From the NCBI RefSeq assembly GCF_036492635.1, contig NZ_AP025305.1, forward strand, positions 3,720,001-3,784,000: DNA of 64,000 nt, written 5' to 3'. The position numbers and the translations under genes were made by a program. Source of the DNA: Aureibacter tunicatorum. Lineage in GTDB: Bacteria; Bacteroidota; Bacteroidia; Cytophagales; Cyclobacteriaceae. The notes under the pieces are model-generated. The model ran no database searches. It was given only the letters and a program-made list of their open reading frames with translations, and was not told the DNA's origin. Shown here piece by piece: positions 36,932 through 46,675 of this stretch; position 1 is the stretch's first letter; every line of letters starts with the position of its first letter.

Positions 36932-38296
36932 ATGAAAAGAAAAGCCAAAGTATTGATCGTGGACGATAACCAAGAGTTATTGATCGCTTTGAAGATATTA
37001 TTATCAAAACATTTTTCGAAAGTAGAGACCTCTCCTTCTCCGGAACGCATCCCTTCTCTGTTGAGCAAAAACAACTATGACCTGTTCATATTGGATATGA
37101 ATTACAAGGCAGGCATAAACACTGGAAATGAAGGCTTGTATTGGCTTAATCAAGTATTGAAAATTAATCCTGAAGCGATCGTCCTGATGCTGACAGCTTA
37201 CTCTGATCTTGGACTGGCAGTCAAAGCCGTAAAAGCCGGAGCTACAGATTTTATGGACAAAGCTTGGAGCGAAGCCCGCATACTGTCAGCGGTTTTCGAC
37301 GCTTTTGAAATCGTGCAAAGCCGAAAAGGCTCAGTGAAAACCTCTTCGCAAAGTCATCAAAAAAATATCGCCGACACTCCGAAAACCAATTCTGCACGCA
37401 TGCAAGGTTTGTACGACATGGGAAGCAAAGTCGCTTCCACTCAAGCCAATGTATTGATCTTAGGGGAAAATGGCACAGGCAAAGAAGTGATGGCTCAATG
37501 GATACATGCCAATTCCAATCGCAAATCAGAACCGTTTGTCAAAGTTGATGTGTCAGCGCTCACCTCCACATTATTTGAAAGCGAATTGTTTGGACATAAA
37601 AAAGGCTCTTTTACAGATGCTCATCAAGACCGCATCGGTCGATTTGAGCTGGCGAATGGAGGGACTCTTTTTCTGGATGAGATAGGAAACATACCTTTAG
37701 ACCAACAAAGCAAACTGCTCTCAGTACTTCAAAACAGAGAAGTATTCCCTGTGGGTAGTGAAAAGCCCGTGCCCGTTGATATTCGATTGATTTGCGCGAC
37801 GAATAAAGATATTCATCAAATGGTCGATGAAGGCACTTTCCGCGAAGACTTGCTATACCGTATTAACACCATTCCATTGGAACTGCCTGCTCTAAGGGAT
37901 CGTAAAGAAGATATTTCTTTATTGTCAGAATATTTTCTGGAAAAATTCAATGAGTCGTATTCCAAAGACTTAACAATAGACAAAAGCGCTCATGAAGCGA
38001 TGAAGTCATATGCATGGCCCGGAAATATCAGGGAACTCGAACATACAATGGAAAAAGCCGTGATCCTTTGCACTTCGGAAAAGATTCAAACCAATGACCT
38101 TTCCCTATCAGGAAAATCCCAAGCTATTGCCAATGGAAAAAGCGTTAATATTGAAGACTTTAATCTGGAAACGAACGAGAAAACGCTTATCACTCAAGCA
38201 TTGGATAAAAACGAATACAACATTTCTCGAACGGCCAAGACATTGGGCATCAGCCGATCAACCTTATATGAAAAAATGAAAAAGTATGCGCTTTAA
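36932..38296 (+). CDS. NtrC-family sigma-54-dependent response regulator
   Basis: 454 aa. Receiver domain 1-125 with phospho-acceptor Asp55 (LFILDMNYK) and Lys in FMDKAW. AAA+ domain about 150-385: Walker [15 protein letters not shown] in place of the sigma-54-contacting GAFTGA, Walker B LFLDEIGN, and arginine-finger region [23 protein letters not shown]-terminal Fis-type HTH ([20 protein letters not shown]). GSFTDA is a conservative variant of the GAFTGA loop. It should activate sigma-54 promoters after phosphorylation by the kinase whose gene overlaps it by 11 bp. Candidate targets in the window are the two dyad/sigma-54-like promoters at 27.3 and 43.6 kb. Confidence 0.92.
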   Translation: MKRKAKVLIVDDNQELLIALKILLSKHFSKVETSPSPERIPSLLSKNNYDLFILDMNYKAGINTGNEGLYWLNQVLKINPEAIVLMLTAYSDLGLAVKAVKAGATDFMDKAWSEARILSAVFDAFEIVQSRKGSVKTSSQSHQKNIADTPKTNSARMQGLYDMGSKVASTQANVLILGENGTGKEVMAQWIHANSNRKSEPFVKVDVSALTSTLFESELFGHKKGSFTDAHQDRIGRFELANGGTLFLDEIGNIPLDQQSKLLSVLQNREVFPVGSEKPVPVDIRLICATNKDIHQMVDEGTFREDLLYRINTIPLELPALRDRKEDISLLSEYFLEKFNESYSKDLTIDKSAHEAMKSYAWPGNIRELEHTMEKAVILCTSEKIQTNDLSLSGKSQAIANGKSVNIEDFNLETNEKTLITQALDKNEYNISRTAKTLGISRSTLYEKMKKYAL

Positions 38297-39605
38297 TCGT
38301 TACAAAGGCAAAATAATCCTGCAAGCTTTATTGCTGGCTTTGACTCCTTTGCTTTTAGTCTTGTCGATTGATAACGAAGGGTACATATTTACGCATACGC
38401 TTTTGATTCTGATTTGGGCATTTCAAATCTGGTGGCTGATTAGATCCGTGGATATTGGCAATCGATCACTGATGAATTTCCTTAAAGCATTCAGTTTGGA
38501 TGATCGAACACAGTCCTTTGCTGAAAAGCATGACGACCCGATGGTCAGCGAATTGTTTGGAGAATTCGACCGATTGATCAGCATGTATCAACGCGCGAAA
38601 ATACAAGAAGAACAAAAAAGCCTCTTTGTCAAAAATATCGTATCGCATGTCGATATAGGATTGATGAGCACAGATCATGAAGGCAGAGTCAAGTCGGTGA
38701 ACAAATCGTTGCAGGAACTGCTTGGTATTGGTGAATTTTCTCATATCTCAAGATTGGAAGATATCAGTAATGAACTTCCGAAAAAGCTTTGGAAAATGCC
38801 TTCAGGAAGCAATGACATGATCCGTTTTTCCACGCAAGGCAAAATGAAACTCATTATAGTGAGAAGAGCGGACTTTGAACTCGGCGAAGAAAGTATTCGA
38901 CTGTTTTCATTTCAGGATATCAAAAATGAAATGGAAGAAAAAGAAATGGAAGCATGGCAACAGTTGATCAGAGTTCAAGCCCATGAAATCATGAACTCGA
39001 CCAGTCCCATCACCATCCTATCGGGAACACTGCTGGACAGCGTCGAACAAAATGACAAAAAGCTGAACCCGGAAGATATAGAAGATTTAAAGTCCGGCTT
39101 GAAAGTAATTAACAAACGTAGCCAAGGGCTCACGAACTTTATGACAGCCTATAGAGATCTTACCGATGTTCCCGCTATCGATATTCAAAGTGTATCAATC
39201 AATCAAATGACGGAAAATATCAGCTATCTCTTGAAATACGCGGATTTCGCTCAATACAAATCTATTCAATTTGAGATTCCTGAAAAACTTGCCTACGATC
39301 TTGACGAAGAATTAATCGAGCAACTATTGATAAATTTAATTAAAAACGCATGCCAAGCCGATGCTGATCACATTCTGGTGAAAGCTTGCTTAAATGATAA
39401 AAGATTGACCATCTCTATCCGAGACAATGGCTCCGGCATTCCAGAAGACAAGCTGGAAGAAATATTCATACCGTTTTTCACTACAAAAGATAGCGGTTCC
39501 GGAATAGGCCTGAGCCTCGGAAGGCAAATCATGAGACTTCATAAAGGCAGGCTGGATGTATTTAGCAAAGAAGGCGAATACAGTGAGTTTAAGATGGTGT
39601 TTTGA
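38286..39605 (+). CDS. Membrane sensor histidine kinase
   Basis: 439 aa. Two N-terminal TM segments (about 8-24 and 28-48), almost no periplasmic loop, then a PAS-like region (about 115-210, VDIGLMSTDHEGRVKSVNKS). H box at His233 (RVQAHEIMNSTSPI), N box LINLIKNACQAD, G1 DNGSGIPEDK, F box FIPFFTTK and G2 GSGIGLSLGRQI. The lack of a sizeable external domain suggests it senses within the membrane or through a partner, possibly the adjacent ABC transporter. Its start overlaps the regulator gene end by 11 bp, so the two are translationally coupled. Confidence 0.9.
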   Translation: MRFNRYKGKIILQALLLALTPLLLVLSIDNEGYIFTHTLLILIWAFQIWWLIRSVDIGNRSLMNFLKAFSLDDRTQSFAEKHDDPMVSELFGEFDRLISMYQRAKIQEEQKSLFVKNIVSHVDIGLMSTDHEGRVKSVNKSLQELLGIGEFSHISRLEDISNELPKKLWKMPSGSNDMIRFSTQGKMKLIIVRRADFELGEESIRLFSFQDIKNEMEEKEMEAWQQLIRVQAHEIMNSTSPITILSGTLLDSVEQNDKKLNPEDIEDLKSGLKVINKRSQGLTNFMTAYRDLTDVPAIDIQSVSINQMTENISYLLKYADFAQYKSIQFEIPEKLAYDLDEELIEQLLINLIKNACQADADHILVKACLNDKRLTISIRDNGSGIPEDKLEEIFIPFFTTKDSGSGIGLSLGRQIMRLHKGRLDVFSKEGEYSEFKMVF

Positions 39606-39665
39606 TTCTGGGTTAAAAATGACTGCTATTCTCCCCACAATTATTAACAAGACAATATACTTCTT

Positions 39666-39697
39666 GCCCCCTTCAAAACCTTAAATTTGAAGAGGGC
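39666..39697. terminator. Terminator-like hairpin after the kinase gene
   Basis: GCCCCCTTCAAA pairs with TTTGAAGAGGGC (12 bp, one mismatch) around ACCTTAAA, between the convergent kinase and formyltransferase genes. Only a short T-rich tail follows. Confidence 0.65.
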
Positions 39698-39735
39698 TGT
39701 TTCATTAAAAATCTGAAGAGCTTAAAATGAATTAT

Positions 39736-40566
39736 TCAATTGTCTCTTATGGCACTGTTGAATAAAGATGATTTATTTATATCAAATTTCTTTTTGAAAT
39801 AGTACTTCATATCCACCCATGGAGTTCTGTCCATATGGCTATACATCTTGCCAGCATCATCTTGTTTGCTTAATTCTATTTGGCCTTGAGAGTTCAATAC
39901 ATTGAGAACTTCTATAAGTCTTGAAATCCCAGATTTCGCTGATTTAGCATAAAGGGCTTCATCATTGTCATTTGCCAAAACTTCCGGCTTGGCTATACTG
40001 ATCACATCGCCCCCATCCAACTTATCAGTGACAAGGTGAAGCGTGGTTCCAATTTTATCAAATTCATTATTATACATGGCAAAAAATATACACTGATTGC
40101 CTTTATAATATGGCAGTACTCCTGTATGCAAATTGATAATGGGAGCCGATGCGTTTCTCACTTTTTTGCCAATAAACATGACACCACTACTGATAATAAT
40201 ATCAGCTTGCCACTCTCTCAAGGTAGTTGCAACGATAGGCGCGTTAACGCATTCAGGCATTAATGTCGGAATCTCTTCAGTTGATGCTTTTGATAAATTT
40301 GACTCCTGAAAAAACTTCCTCCGGGCTAATGCATCCCCATTCCATTTTCTTTTAATGCTATGATAATGGCGATACAACCACAAACGATACCTTTTTTTCC
40401 CCCATAATTTCTTCATTTGAGCGTTATCGGTTTCTATAACAACACCTACTATGGAGAAATATTGGCTTAATTGCTCTATGAGATAAGCATGCTGAGCCGA
40501 ATCACCACATAAAACGGCTATTTTCAACAAATCGCCGTCTTGTTTATTAATCTCTAATTTATCCAT
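39736..40566 (-). CDS. Formyltransferase-family protein
   Basis: 276 aa. The catalytic block NLHTGVLPYYKGNQCIFFAM followed by GTTLHLVTDKLDGGDVI has the Asn-x-His and Asp of 10-formyltetrahydrofolate-dependent formyltransferases (as in Fmt, PurN and ArnA). The N-terminal half is a short Rossmann-like region (IAVLCGDSAQHAYLIEQL). It lacks the Fmt tRNA-binding C-terminal domain, so it is more likely a small-molecule or amino-sugar formyltransferase. It lies 36 bp downstream of an FAD oxidoreductase gene on the same strand; the two may make or modify one compound. Confidence 0.8.
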   Translation of the reverse strand: MDKLEINKQDGDLLKIAVLCGDSAQHAYLIEQLSQYFSIVGVVIETDNAQMKKLWGKKRYRLWLYRHYHSIKRKWNGDALARRKFFQESNLSKASTEEIPTLMPECVNAPIVATTLREWQADIIISSGVMFIGKKVRNASAPIINLHTGVLPYYKGNQCIFFAMYNNEFDKIGTTLHLVTDKLDGGDVISIAKPEVLANDNDEALYAKSAKSGISRLIEVLNVLNSQGQIELSKQDDAGKMYSHMDRTPWVDMKYYFKKKFDINKSSLFNSAIRDN

Positions 40567-40602
40567 TTTGAAAACGAGTATTCACACCAAATTTCACAAT
40601 CA

Positions 40603-41988
40603 TTATACACTCTCCACAATGGATGAAATACCTCTTATAGGATGAAAAGTTCGCTCCATACTTGTCGATTCATTATTAAGCGTATCTAAAACAGACTTGG
40701 CTATCAGCGGAGCTTGAGTGAAGCCTCCAGTATTATGCCCTCCAGTAAGAATCACAATCCCGCCATCCTCGGTATCTTGCACTTCATAAATTCCGAGACC
40801 TGTTGGGGTAAACGGACGGATGCAATACTTCCAGCCCTCATACAAAGATCCATCCAAATGGGCCAGTTCGTAAGCTTCAGGAAAGTATATCTTAACCGTC
40901 TCCAACAAACTATCATATAGTGGTTTCAAATCATCAATAGTACATTCATCGTACTTCACACTGCCTACATAACCATAGCCAGAGCCAAACACAAGTCGCT
41001 TCGCATTGCTCTCCTCCACCACTGTCACATTAGTATCCTCTCCGACATGGCCATCTTTATGAATCTTTAACGAGTTCTTTACTCCATACACATTCGGCAC
41101 ACTAAGCCAAATGCCTAGAATTCCATGCACTTTATTTTCACTATCCATTTGATTATAAAGATCGCCAGAATATGCCCCAAGCGACAGCACCGAATACTTT
41201 GGCCTTGTAACTTTTTCATTGATTTTCAAACCTGTAATTTTCCCACAATCACTTTTCTCAAACCCTTGAAACTCTTGCAGCCATTGAAACTCCACTCCTC
41301 TTTCTTCCAACAACTTGATAAGATTAACGCAAAAATCATGAATCTGCAATGTAAAGCCATTGCAGATCATCGCTCCACCTAGATGGTTTTGATTAATGGC
41401 TGTTTTCAAATAACCATAATCATCGATGAGCGAATCAAAATCCAACTCCTTGATAAAAGATCCGATCTTTTGATGCAGTTTTTTTGCGGCTACAAAATCT
41501 TTTCTATCACTGTATATCCTTACGATATCTTTTCTCACATTCGAGCTTTCAAATAAGTCAGGTTCTTCATACATCATTTCACTCCACATCATTCCTGATT
41601 TAATATTGATATCATAAATATCATCGCTAAACTTCACGGCATCGGATGGTGATACTCCCTGAAAATAATAAAGCCATTCAGTCTCTGTATTTCGCATCTC
41701 ATTCACCACTCTCCATCCATCGTTATAAATCGTATTCTGGATAATGTCCGACATGTTTCTGTATATGTCATGCGACTTTTCATTGTAATTATCCGCTTCT
41801 GTAAACGTGAACATTCGTGCATTCTCACCTCCAAATGTAGCTCCTTGCCTTTCCGACACATTGGTCAATGGATCTGAAGAGCGATCTTTAACCATGACTT
41901 TTACGCCACTTTTATTAAGATAATACGCGGTAATCAAATTGACTATTCCCGCTCCAATTAAGACGCATTCTTTTTTCGATTTATTCAT
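40603..41988 (-). CDS. FAD-dependent oxidoreductase (DAO family)
   Basis: 461 aa from ATG 41988, placed directly before the FAD-binding motif CVLIGAGIVNLITAYYL (G-x-G-x-x-N). An upstream in-frame ATG at 42066 would add 26 residues with no place in the fold. Further DAO signatures: DRSSDPLTNVSERQGATFGG near the N-terminus and the C-terminal GGIVILTGGHNTGGFTQAP that closes over FAD. It probably oxidises an amine or amino acid. First gene of a two-gene unit with the formyltransferase gene. Confidence 0.85.
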   Translation of the reverse strand: MNKSKKECVLIGAGIVNLITAYYLNKSGVKVMVKDRSSDPLTNVSERQGATFGGENARMFTFTEADNYNEKSHDIYRNMSDIIQNTIYNDGWRVVNEMRNTETEWLYYFQGVSPSDAVKFSDDIYDINIKSGMMWSEMMYEEPDLFESSNVRKDIVRIYSDRKDFVAAKKLHQKIGSFIKELDFDSLIDDYGYLKTAINQNHLGGAMICNGFTLQIHDFCVNLIKLLEERGVEFQWLQEFQGFEKSDCGKITGLKINEKVTRPKYSVLSLGAYSGDLYNQMDSENKVHGILGIWLSVPNVYGVKNSLKIHKDGHVGEDTNVTVVEESNAKRLVFGSGYGYVGSVKYDECTIDDLKPLYDSLLETVKIYFPEAYELAHLDGSLYEGWKYCIRPFTPTGLGIYEVQDTEDGGIVILTGGHNTGGFTQAPLIAKSVLDTLNNESTSMERTFHPIRGISSIVESV

Positions 41989-42556
41989 CTTTATGAGATT
42001 ATGCTTGAAATGTGAAATGATAAAAAATATTATTCTGCTATTGATACGAACTTTCTTAGTAAACAACTTTTCTTAATTAGATTGAAAAAGCAACTTAATT
42101 AGATCATTTAGCTCAACTAAAAAATATTAAAATAAGTAAAATATAGCTCTTAAACATTAGTTAAGGATTAGCACTTGTTGTAACCACTTTTTCTTGTAAA
42201 TAAAATAATCTAAAGCTCATATGAACAAAACAAAAAACCAAACTAAAAAACTACCAATCAATCAATTAAAAACACCCCATAGTATGATATAGTAAAACAG
42301 CAAACACTTAACACTTCAAGCCATTCAAAGACCAACACCTCTCCTTAAAATACAATTTAAATCGATTCACCTTTTTCTTTTTCCGAATTATAATAAATGC
42401 TTTTACAGTCAAATTATTTATTAAGGTGAACTAAGCTGATAGTCATTTTAATTCATCGTTTTCGACTCTAGATTTTAACTGTTAAATGAAAATAGAAGAA
42501 CTCAACAATATTCAACTTACTTTATTTATTTAAATATTTTCTCTATATTTAAATAA
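41989..42556. other. AT-rich intergenic region
   Basis: About 570 bp between divergent genes. Very AT-rich with short A/T runs. It must hold both promoters, but I see no coding pattern, RNA gene, repeat or clear operator in it. Confidence 0.5.
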
Positions 42557-43090
42557 ATGAAAAGCCTTAAACATACCACTTCTTATTATTTTAAAATAAA
42601 TATCTTTTATCAGTTATTTAAGTTGTTCTCATTTGTTTTTTTTCTAGGAACAATAGCCTTATTTTTTTGCAAACTTAATTTTAAAATCTTTCAGAGACTT
42701 GATATTTTATTGCCATCACTCTTTTTCATCCCGTTTGTGACTTATATGGCTGCATTATTTTTAACACAATTAAAAAATGGGTGCCTATTCATTAAAACAA
42801 CTTCAGGACATATTAAAATTTTTCAACCATTTAAACTTAAGGTGAGGAAATACAAATGGGATGAACTGGATGGCTATGCAATGGGAAAAGTACGGAACCT
42901 TAATTCAGGAAAAGAAATTAAGCTTTGTGTATTATTCATAAATGATAAACCAATGTATGAGATTGGTAGCAGAGATTATTGGAGATATGAAGAAATATTA
43001 AAGATTATGAAAACGAATTCAAAATATCTTGGAAAATGTTATATCGAACCTAATACATTGTTAGGCAAAAGAATTCGAAAAGATTACTAA
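42557..43090 (+). CDS. Small membrane protein with PH-like soluble part
   Basis: 177 aa. Two TM segments (about 18-42 and 50-72) are followed by a soluble beta-rich part: LFIKTTSGHIKIFQPFKLKV, KYKWDELDGYAMGKV and ELKLCVLFINDKPMYEIG-like strands. This layout resembles bacterial PH-like (bPH) membrane proteins, but no family is firmly recognised. Very AT-rich compared with neighbours. Stands alone before a decayed IS element. Confidence 0.6.
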   Translation: MKSLKHTTSYYFKINIFYQLFKLFSFVFFLGTIALFFCKLNFKIFQRLDILLPSLFFIPFVTYMAALFLTQLKNGCLFIKTTSGHIKIFQPFKLKVRKYKWDELDGYAMGKVRNLNSGKEIKLCVLFINDKPMYEIGSRDYWRYEEILKIMKTNSKYLGKCYIEPNTLLGKRIRKDY

Positions 43091-43156
43091 GTTAGATTTC
43101 AAATTTCACTTCAAAATAAATTCAAAAAACCATTAATATGTACAATCAACTCCAAA

Positions 43157-43552
43157 TTAGGACTGCAAGTCAAGACACAATCTATTAACTTAGGTAGTAT
43201 GAAAAGCAGAAGAAAATTCACCCCTGAATTCAAAGCCAAAGTGGCATTAACGCTATTAAAGAGCGGAAAACAATCGCAATCTTAACATAAGAATTCGATC
43301 TGAGTCCAATTCAAATCAACACTTGGAAACGCGAGTTTTTGAATAATGCCTCTTCCCTTTTTTGTAAAATCGAATTTGGCTTTCATCTCAAAAGCAAAGG
43401 TAAGCTCAATATTAGAACCCATCAAGGGTAAATAAACGACTGCCTCAGCGCAACACAAGCCACCCTTGACTGAACCTGATATTGAAATTTATGAAGCTCT
43501 TGAAATGAGAAACCAAAAAAGAAAATTAAATTTAACTACTTTACTGTCCTAA
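43157..43552 (+). mobile_element. Decayed IS3-family element with broken orfA
   Basis: From ATG 43199 the sequence reads MKSRRKFTPEFKAKVALTLL, the usual start of IS3/IS911-type OrfA. A frameshift near 43260 and a TAA interrupt it before EFDLSPIQINTWKREFLNN, the HTH end of the same domain. A short terminal coding stretch (KPPLTEPDIEIYEAL.., ending at 43552) may be the OrfB tail after an internal deletion. TTAGGACTGCAAGT at 43157-43170 roughly matches the complement of ACTTTACTGTCCTAA at 43538-43552, consistent with remnant terminal inverted repeats. Non-functional. Confidence 0.6.
43199..43433 (+). pseudogene. IS3-family transposase OrfA remnant
   Basis: OrfA coding remnant of the decayed element: the first reading frame stops at TAA after KSGKQSQS. 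The +1 frame shows KTIAILT, a TAA, then EFDLSPIQINTWKREF and SSLF. An intact orfA would have fused these as one helix-turn-helix domain. Confidence 0.65.
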
Positions 43553-43600
43553 AAAAGGAAGAGTCTTATATACCTTCACTGTCTGATTATCCTACAACAC

Positions 43601-43617
43601 TGTCCGACAATCGGACA
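43601..43617. promoter_or_regulatory. 17-bp dyad TGTCCGA-CAA-TCGGACA (operator/UAS), second copy
   Basis: Same 7-3-7 perfect palindrome as at 27271-27287, here 150 bp upstream of the serine hydrolase start. No third copy with both half-sites was seen in the window. Confidence 0.72.
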
Positions 43618-43670
43618 TTACAATTCTCCTCGACTTCCCCATACAACTGACAATCAACACTTTAAATTCA

Positions 43671-43686
43671 TGGCATAAGGGCTGCT
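43671..43686 (+). promoter_or_regulatory. Sigma-54-type promoter
   Basis: TGGCATAAGGGCTGCT: GG and GC are separated by exactly 10 bp, and both halves are close to the TGGCAC-N5-TTGCW consensus. It begins 53 bp after the dyad end and 82 bp before the hydrolase gene body ATG at 43768. Confidence 0.65.
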
Positions 43687-43767
43687 TCATACCATAATAT
43701 CAATAACACCTTAAAAGCTTTAAGACATAAATTATAAAAGTAATTTCATCAATCTAATCTAAACGTC

Positions 43768-45246
43768 ATGAAAAATTTGATCCTCGCTTTAACCTGCTTC
43801 GCATGCTTTAGCTGTCAATCAGCAAAGAAAAATGAAGAAAACCCATTTAAGGTTCATGCAAAACTGATCGATCAATACGCTGAAAGTTCTTTGAAAAAGG
43901 GCAATATTAATTCACTGGCTATCGCTGTCTACAAGGAAGGTATGATATATCAGAATTATTATGGTGAAATGGACAAAGGCCAAAACAATCAACCCAATGA
44001 CAAGACCCTTTATGAAATTGCTTCGATCTCAAAAATCTTCGCAGGGACATTGGCTGCCAAAGCCGTTCTGGAAGGGAAATTTAAGTTGGAAGATGATATC
44101 AGAATGTATTTAGATGGAGATTACTCTAATCTTGAGTTTGAAGGAACTCCAGTGACAATACAAAATTTGCTAACGCATACTATAGGCTTCAACAATCCCG
44201 ACAGACTGAAAGAGATCTTTGAAAAAACAAATGAAGGCTATTACGAAAACAAGGCATTTGAATATGACATGACCGATTTCCTTGGGGAATTAAAATCTGT
44301 CAACCTGCATAAAAAGCCGGGCACTCATTATCAATACAATAGCTCAGGTCCTGAGCTTGTCGCTTATATATTATCCAAGACTTACGAAAGGCCTTATGAA
44401 GACTTGCTTATGGATTTATTCGCTGAAATAGGCATGAACAATAGCTATTTGCAAAACTACGATCAACATAAACAATACCTGTCCAATGGCTATGGAGAGC
44501 ATCATCAAGTGGCCTCTATCGACAAGACGCCATTATTAGGAGGAGCTTCTGGAGTCATTTCCACATTGCCGGATATGATAAAGTTCATGAAGTTTCAGAT
44601 GGAAAGCGACAATAAATACATCAGCGAATCTTATAGATATTTATTCCAAAGCGAAGAAAGCAATATGGGCTACCTTTGGGAAGTCGGCGAAGGAGAGAAA
44701 GAAGGCTTCTTTTATGCAAAAACGGGAACAGCGAATGGCATCCAAAGCGGTTTATTTCTTTGCCCAACGAGCAATTATGCCATAGTCTTGATTATGAATA
44801 ATAATTCGGAAATAGCTTTCAATGACTGGGTGAACTTGTATTATAAAATTGAGAATGATTTGATCGACTATCCAAAGATTAACCTAGTTGCATACCTAGA
44901 ACCTGAGCTGATTAATAATACAGAGAAAGCGATCATAAAATACCATAAGCTAAAAACTGACACTGCTAATTTTGTCGCTGGCTCATCTTATTACATGAAT
45001 GCTCTAGGCTATGATTTGATCGCGCAAAACAAATTCGACAAGGCCATAGAAATATTTGAGTTTGCGGTTTCTGAAAATCCAGAAGACGCTAATTTATTCG
45101 ATAGCCTCGGGGAAGCTTATTTCTTAGCTAAAGATTATAGAAAATCTGCTGATAACTTCAAAAAATCACTGGAATTAAACCCTGACAACTCCAATGCTGA
45201 GGAGTATCTTGAAAAAATCAGTGAATTGAGAAATAAACTCAATTAA
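43768..45246 (+). CDS. Serine hydrolase (beta-lactamase/class C-like) lipoprotein with C-terminal TPR
   Basis: 492 aa, lipobox Cys near residue 18 (FACFSCQSA). Class C serine hydrolase motifs: S86-I-S-K89 (catalytic SxxK), Y190-N-S (the YxN position carries Ser instead of Asn), and K318-T-G. Residues about 400-490 are TPR-like (DLIAQNKFDKAIEIFEFAVS, LFDSLGEAYFLAKDYRKSADNF). Such proteins are esterases or peptidases rather than drug-degrading lactamases, and the TPR arm may bind partners. Envelope-located. Expression probably depends on the upstream dyad and sigma-54 element. A strong terminator follows. Confidence 0.87.
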   Translation: MKNLILALTCFACFSCQSAKKNEENPFKVHAKLIDQYAESSLKKGNINSLAIAVYKEGMIYQNYYGEMDKGQNNQPNDKTLYEIASISKIFAGTLAAKAVLEGKFKLEDDIRMYLDGDYSNLEFEGTPVTIQNLLTHTIGFNNPDRLKEIFEKTNEGYYENKAFEYDMTDFLGELKSVNLHKKPGTHYQYNSSGPELVAYILSKTYERPYEDLLMDLFAEIGMNNSYLQNYDQHKQYLSNGYGEHHQVASIDKTPLLGGASGVISTLPDMIKFMKFQMESDNKYISESYRYLFQSEESNMGYLWEVGEGEKEGFFYAKTGTANGIQSGLFLCPTSNYAIVLIMNNNSEIAFNDWVNLYYKIENDLIDYPKINLVAYLEPELINNTEKAIIKYHKLKTDTANFVAGSSYYMNALGYDLIAQNKFDKAIEIFEFAVSENPEDANLFDSLGEAYFLAKDYRKSADNFKKSLELNPDNSNAEEYLEKISELRNKLN

Positions 45247-45264
45247 TGAACAAAGCAAATTGGT

Positions 45265-45290
45265 TAGACTAACTTCAGTTAGTCTATCTT
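45265..45290 (+). terminator. Intrinsic terminator of the serine hydrolase gene
   Basis: TAGACTAAC and GTTAGTCTA form a perfect 9-bp stem around TTCA, followed by a T-rich tail, 19 bp after the stop. Confidence 0.85.
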
Positions 45291-45525
45291 TATCATTTAT
45301 TATTATTTCTTCTTGTCAAAAAAAATCGAATTTCTACATGACTTAAAAGCTAAAAATTTTATAATGAGAATGAAAGCTAGTCTTGACCATATTTATCAAT
45401 GAATCAAAGCATACTTAGCTTTTTGGATAAAAAAATATTAACAATAAAAATACAAATATTAATTTTTTAAATTTAAAAAACAGCAACCTACATTAAAACA
45501 AATTCAACACTTAATATTCACAATA

Positions 45526-46365
45526 TTGAACACTACATTATACGGAAAGATATTAACTACATACTATAATTTTAACGTAAATAATTGGAATTTTTTAAAC
45601 GTAAATTCAAATCAACTAGAATTGAATTATAATTGGGCACGCAAACTATATACATCAAAAAAAGAAATATATCCATGGGCTATTCGCGATGATATACAAA
45701 ACTTATTTTACTTAAGTTTAACTTGTAGTAATCAAAATGAAGTATATAAAAAGTTAAATAATTCGCAAACAAAAAAGATCAGTAATGAACATATAAAGCT
45801 TATCGATTACTTTTGCCTGAACCTTGATCTTTTCAACAAAAACTTATCAATTCGTCATTATCATAAACAAATAGATATATTGCTTGAAAAGTGCGACACG
45901 AATATTTTAATAAAATATATTTACTTGATATTAGAAAAAGCCAATCTTTGGTTTGATCCAGGCTACTCTTGGACAAGTGACTGCATGAATATTTTATACA
46001 CTACTAGTAACATGATCTCCAACAACTTTGTCTTAGATTATACACAGTCAAAATCATTTGAAAATATAGGAAGTGAATATTATTATACATTTAAGCACTA
46101 TGATCAACAAATGAATTCATTTTATTTGCTTAAAAAATTATGTCAACAAATAAATAATAAAAAAACGACAAGTATTGATTTAAAGACGTTTGCAAAACAA
46201 GCAAATAATACTCTTGATATTTCTATTTACTACCTAATTGATTATAAAATAAAAAATGATATTTCTGAAGATTGGAGACTTGAATTATTAACAGACAACT
46301 TAAGAAAACGAGAATTGCACTGGAGCTTGAGTATCCTTAAAAAACTAATTCACAATGATCTATGA
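45526..46365 (+). CDS. Orphan AT-rich gene, cytoplasmic helical protein of unknown function
   Basis: 279 aa starting at TTG 45526; the frame is open only back to 45463 and offers no ATG there, so TTG is the best start. Very rich in Asn, Tyr, Ile, Lys and Leu, and much more AT-rich than neighbours. No signal peptide, membrane segment or known motif; predominantly helical (for example YHKQIDILLEKCD, YLLKKLCQQINNKK). It overlaps the following small lipoprotein gene by ATGA, so the two are coupled. Composition and lack of relatives I can recognise suggest horizontal acquisition, possibly a polymorphic-toxin or immunity-type pair (speculative). Confidence 0.6.
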   Translation: MNTTLYGKILTTYYNFNVNNWNFLNVNSNQLELNYNWARKLYTSKKEIYPWAIRDDIQNLFYLSLTCSNQNEVYKKLNNSQTKKISNEHIKLIDYFCLNLDLFNKNLSIRHYHKQIDILLEKCDTNILIKYIYLILEKANLWFDPGYSWTSDCMNILYTTSNMISNNFVLDYTQSKSFENIGSEYYYTFKHYDQQMNSFYLLKKLCQQINNKKTTSIDLKTFAKQANNTLDISIYYLIDYKIKNDISEDWRLELLTDNLRKRELHWSLSILKKLIHNDL

Positions 46366-46670
46366 AAAAAAGTCTCATCATTTTACTTCTAATCATAATA
46401 TATTCATGCGGAGAAAACAAAATTAAATACTCAGCTATGAATGATTTAGTCATAGGTGTGCAACAAGTCATATTATATGAAAACGAAAACTTTTACATAG
46501 AACTTGGTTTAGGTGGCGCATCCGGCAAATATCAAATACTAAATGATACCGTATTTCTCTTTTATGAAAAAAAGCCAAATAGTTTCCCTGACAAGCTAAT
46601 AATAAAAGATATGTTTATTCAAACCTTACCCAGCAGTATGCATAATGAATCCATCAAAATCAATAGGTAA
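46362..46670 (+). CDS. Small lipoprotein coupled to the orphan gene
   Basis: 102 aa. Lipobox at about residue 16 (IIIYSCGENK). The remainder is a short beta-rich sequence (VIGVQQVILYENENFYIEL, YQILNDTVFLFYEKKP). Its ATG overlaps the stop of the upstream gene (ATGA, 46362-46365). AT-rich like its partner. Function unknown. Confidence 0.6.
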   Translation: MKKSLIILLLIIIYSCGENKIKYSAMNDLVIGVQQVILYENENFYIELGLGGASGKYQILNDTVFLFYEKKPNSFPDKLIIKDMFIQTLPSSMHNESIKINR

Positions 46671-46675
46671 AACTT

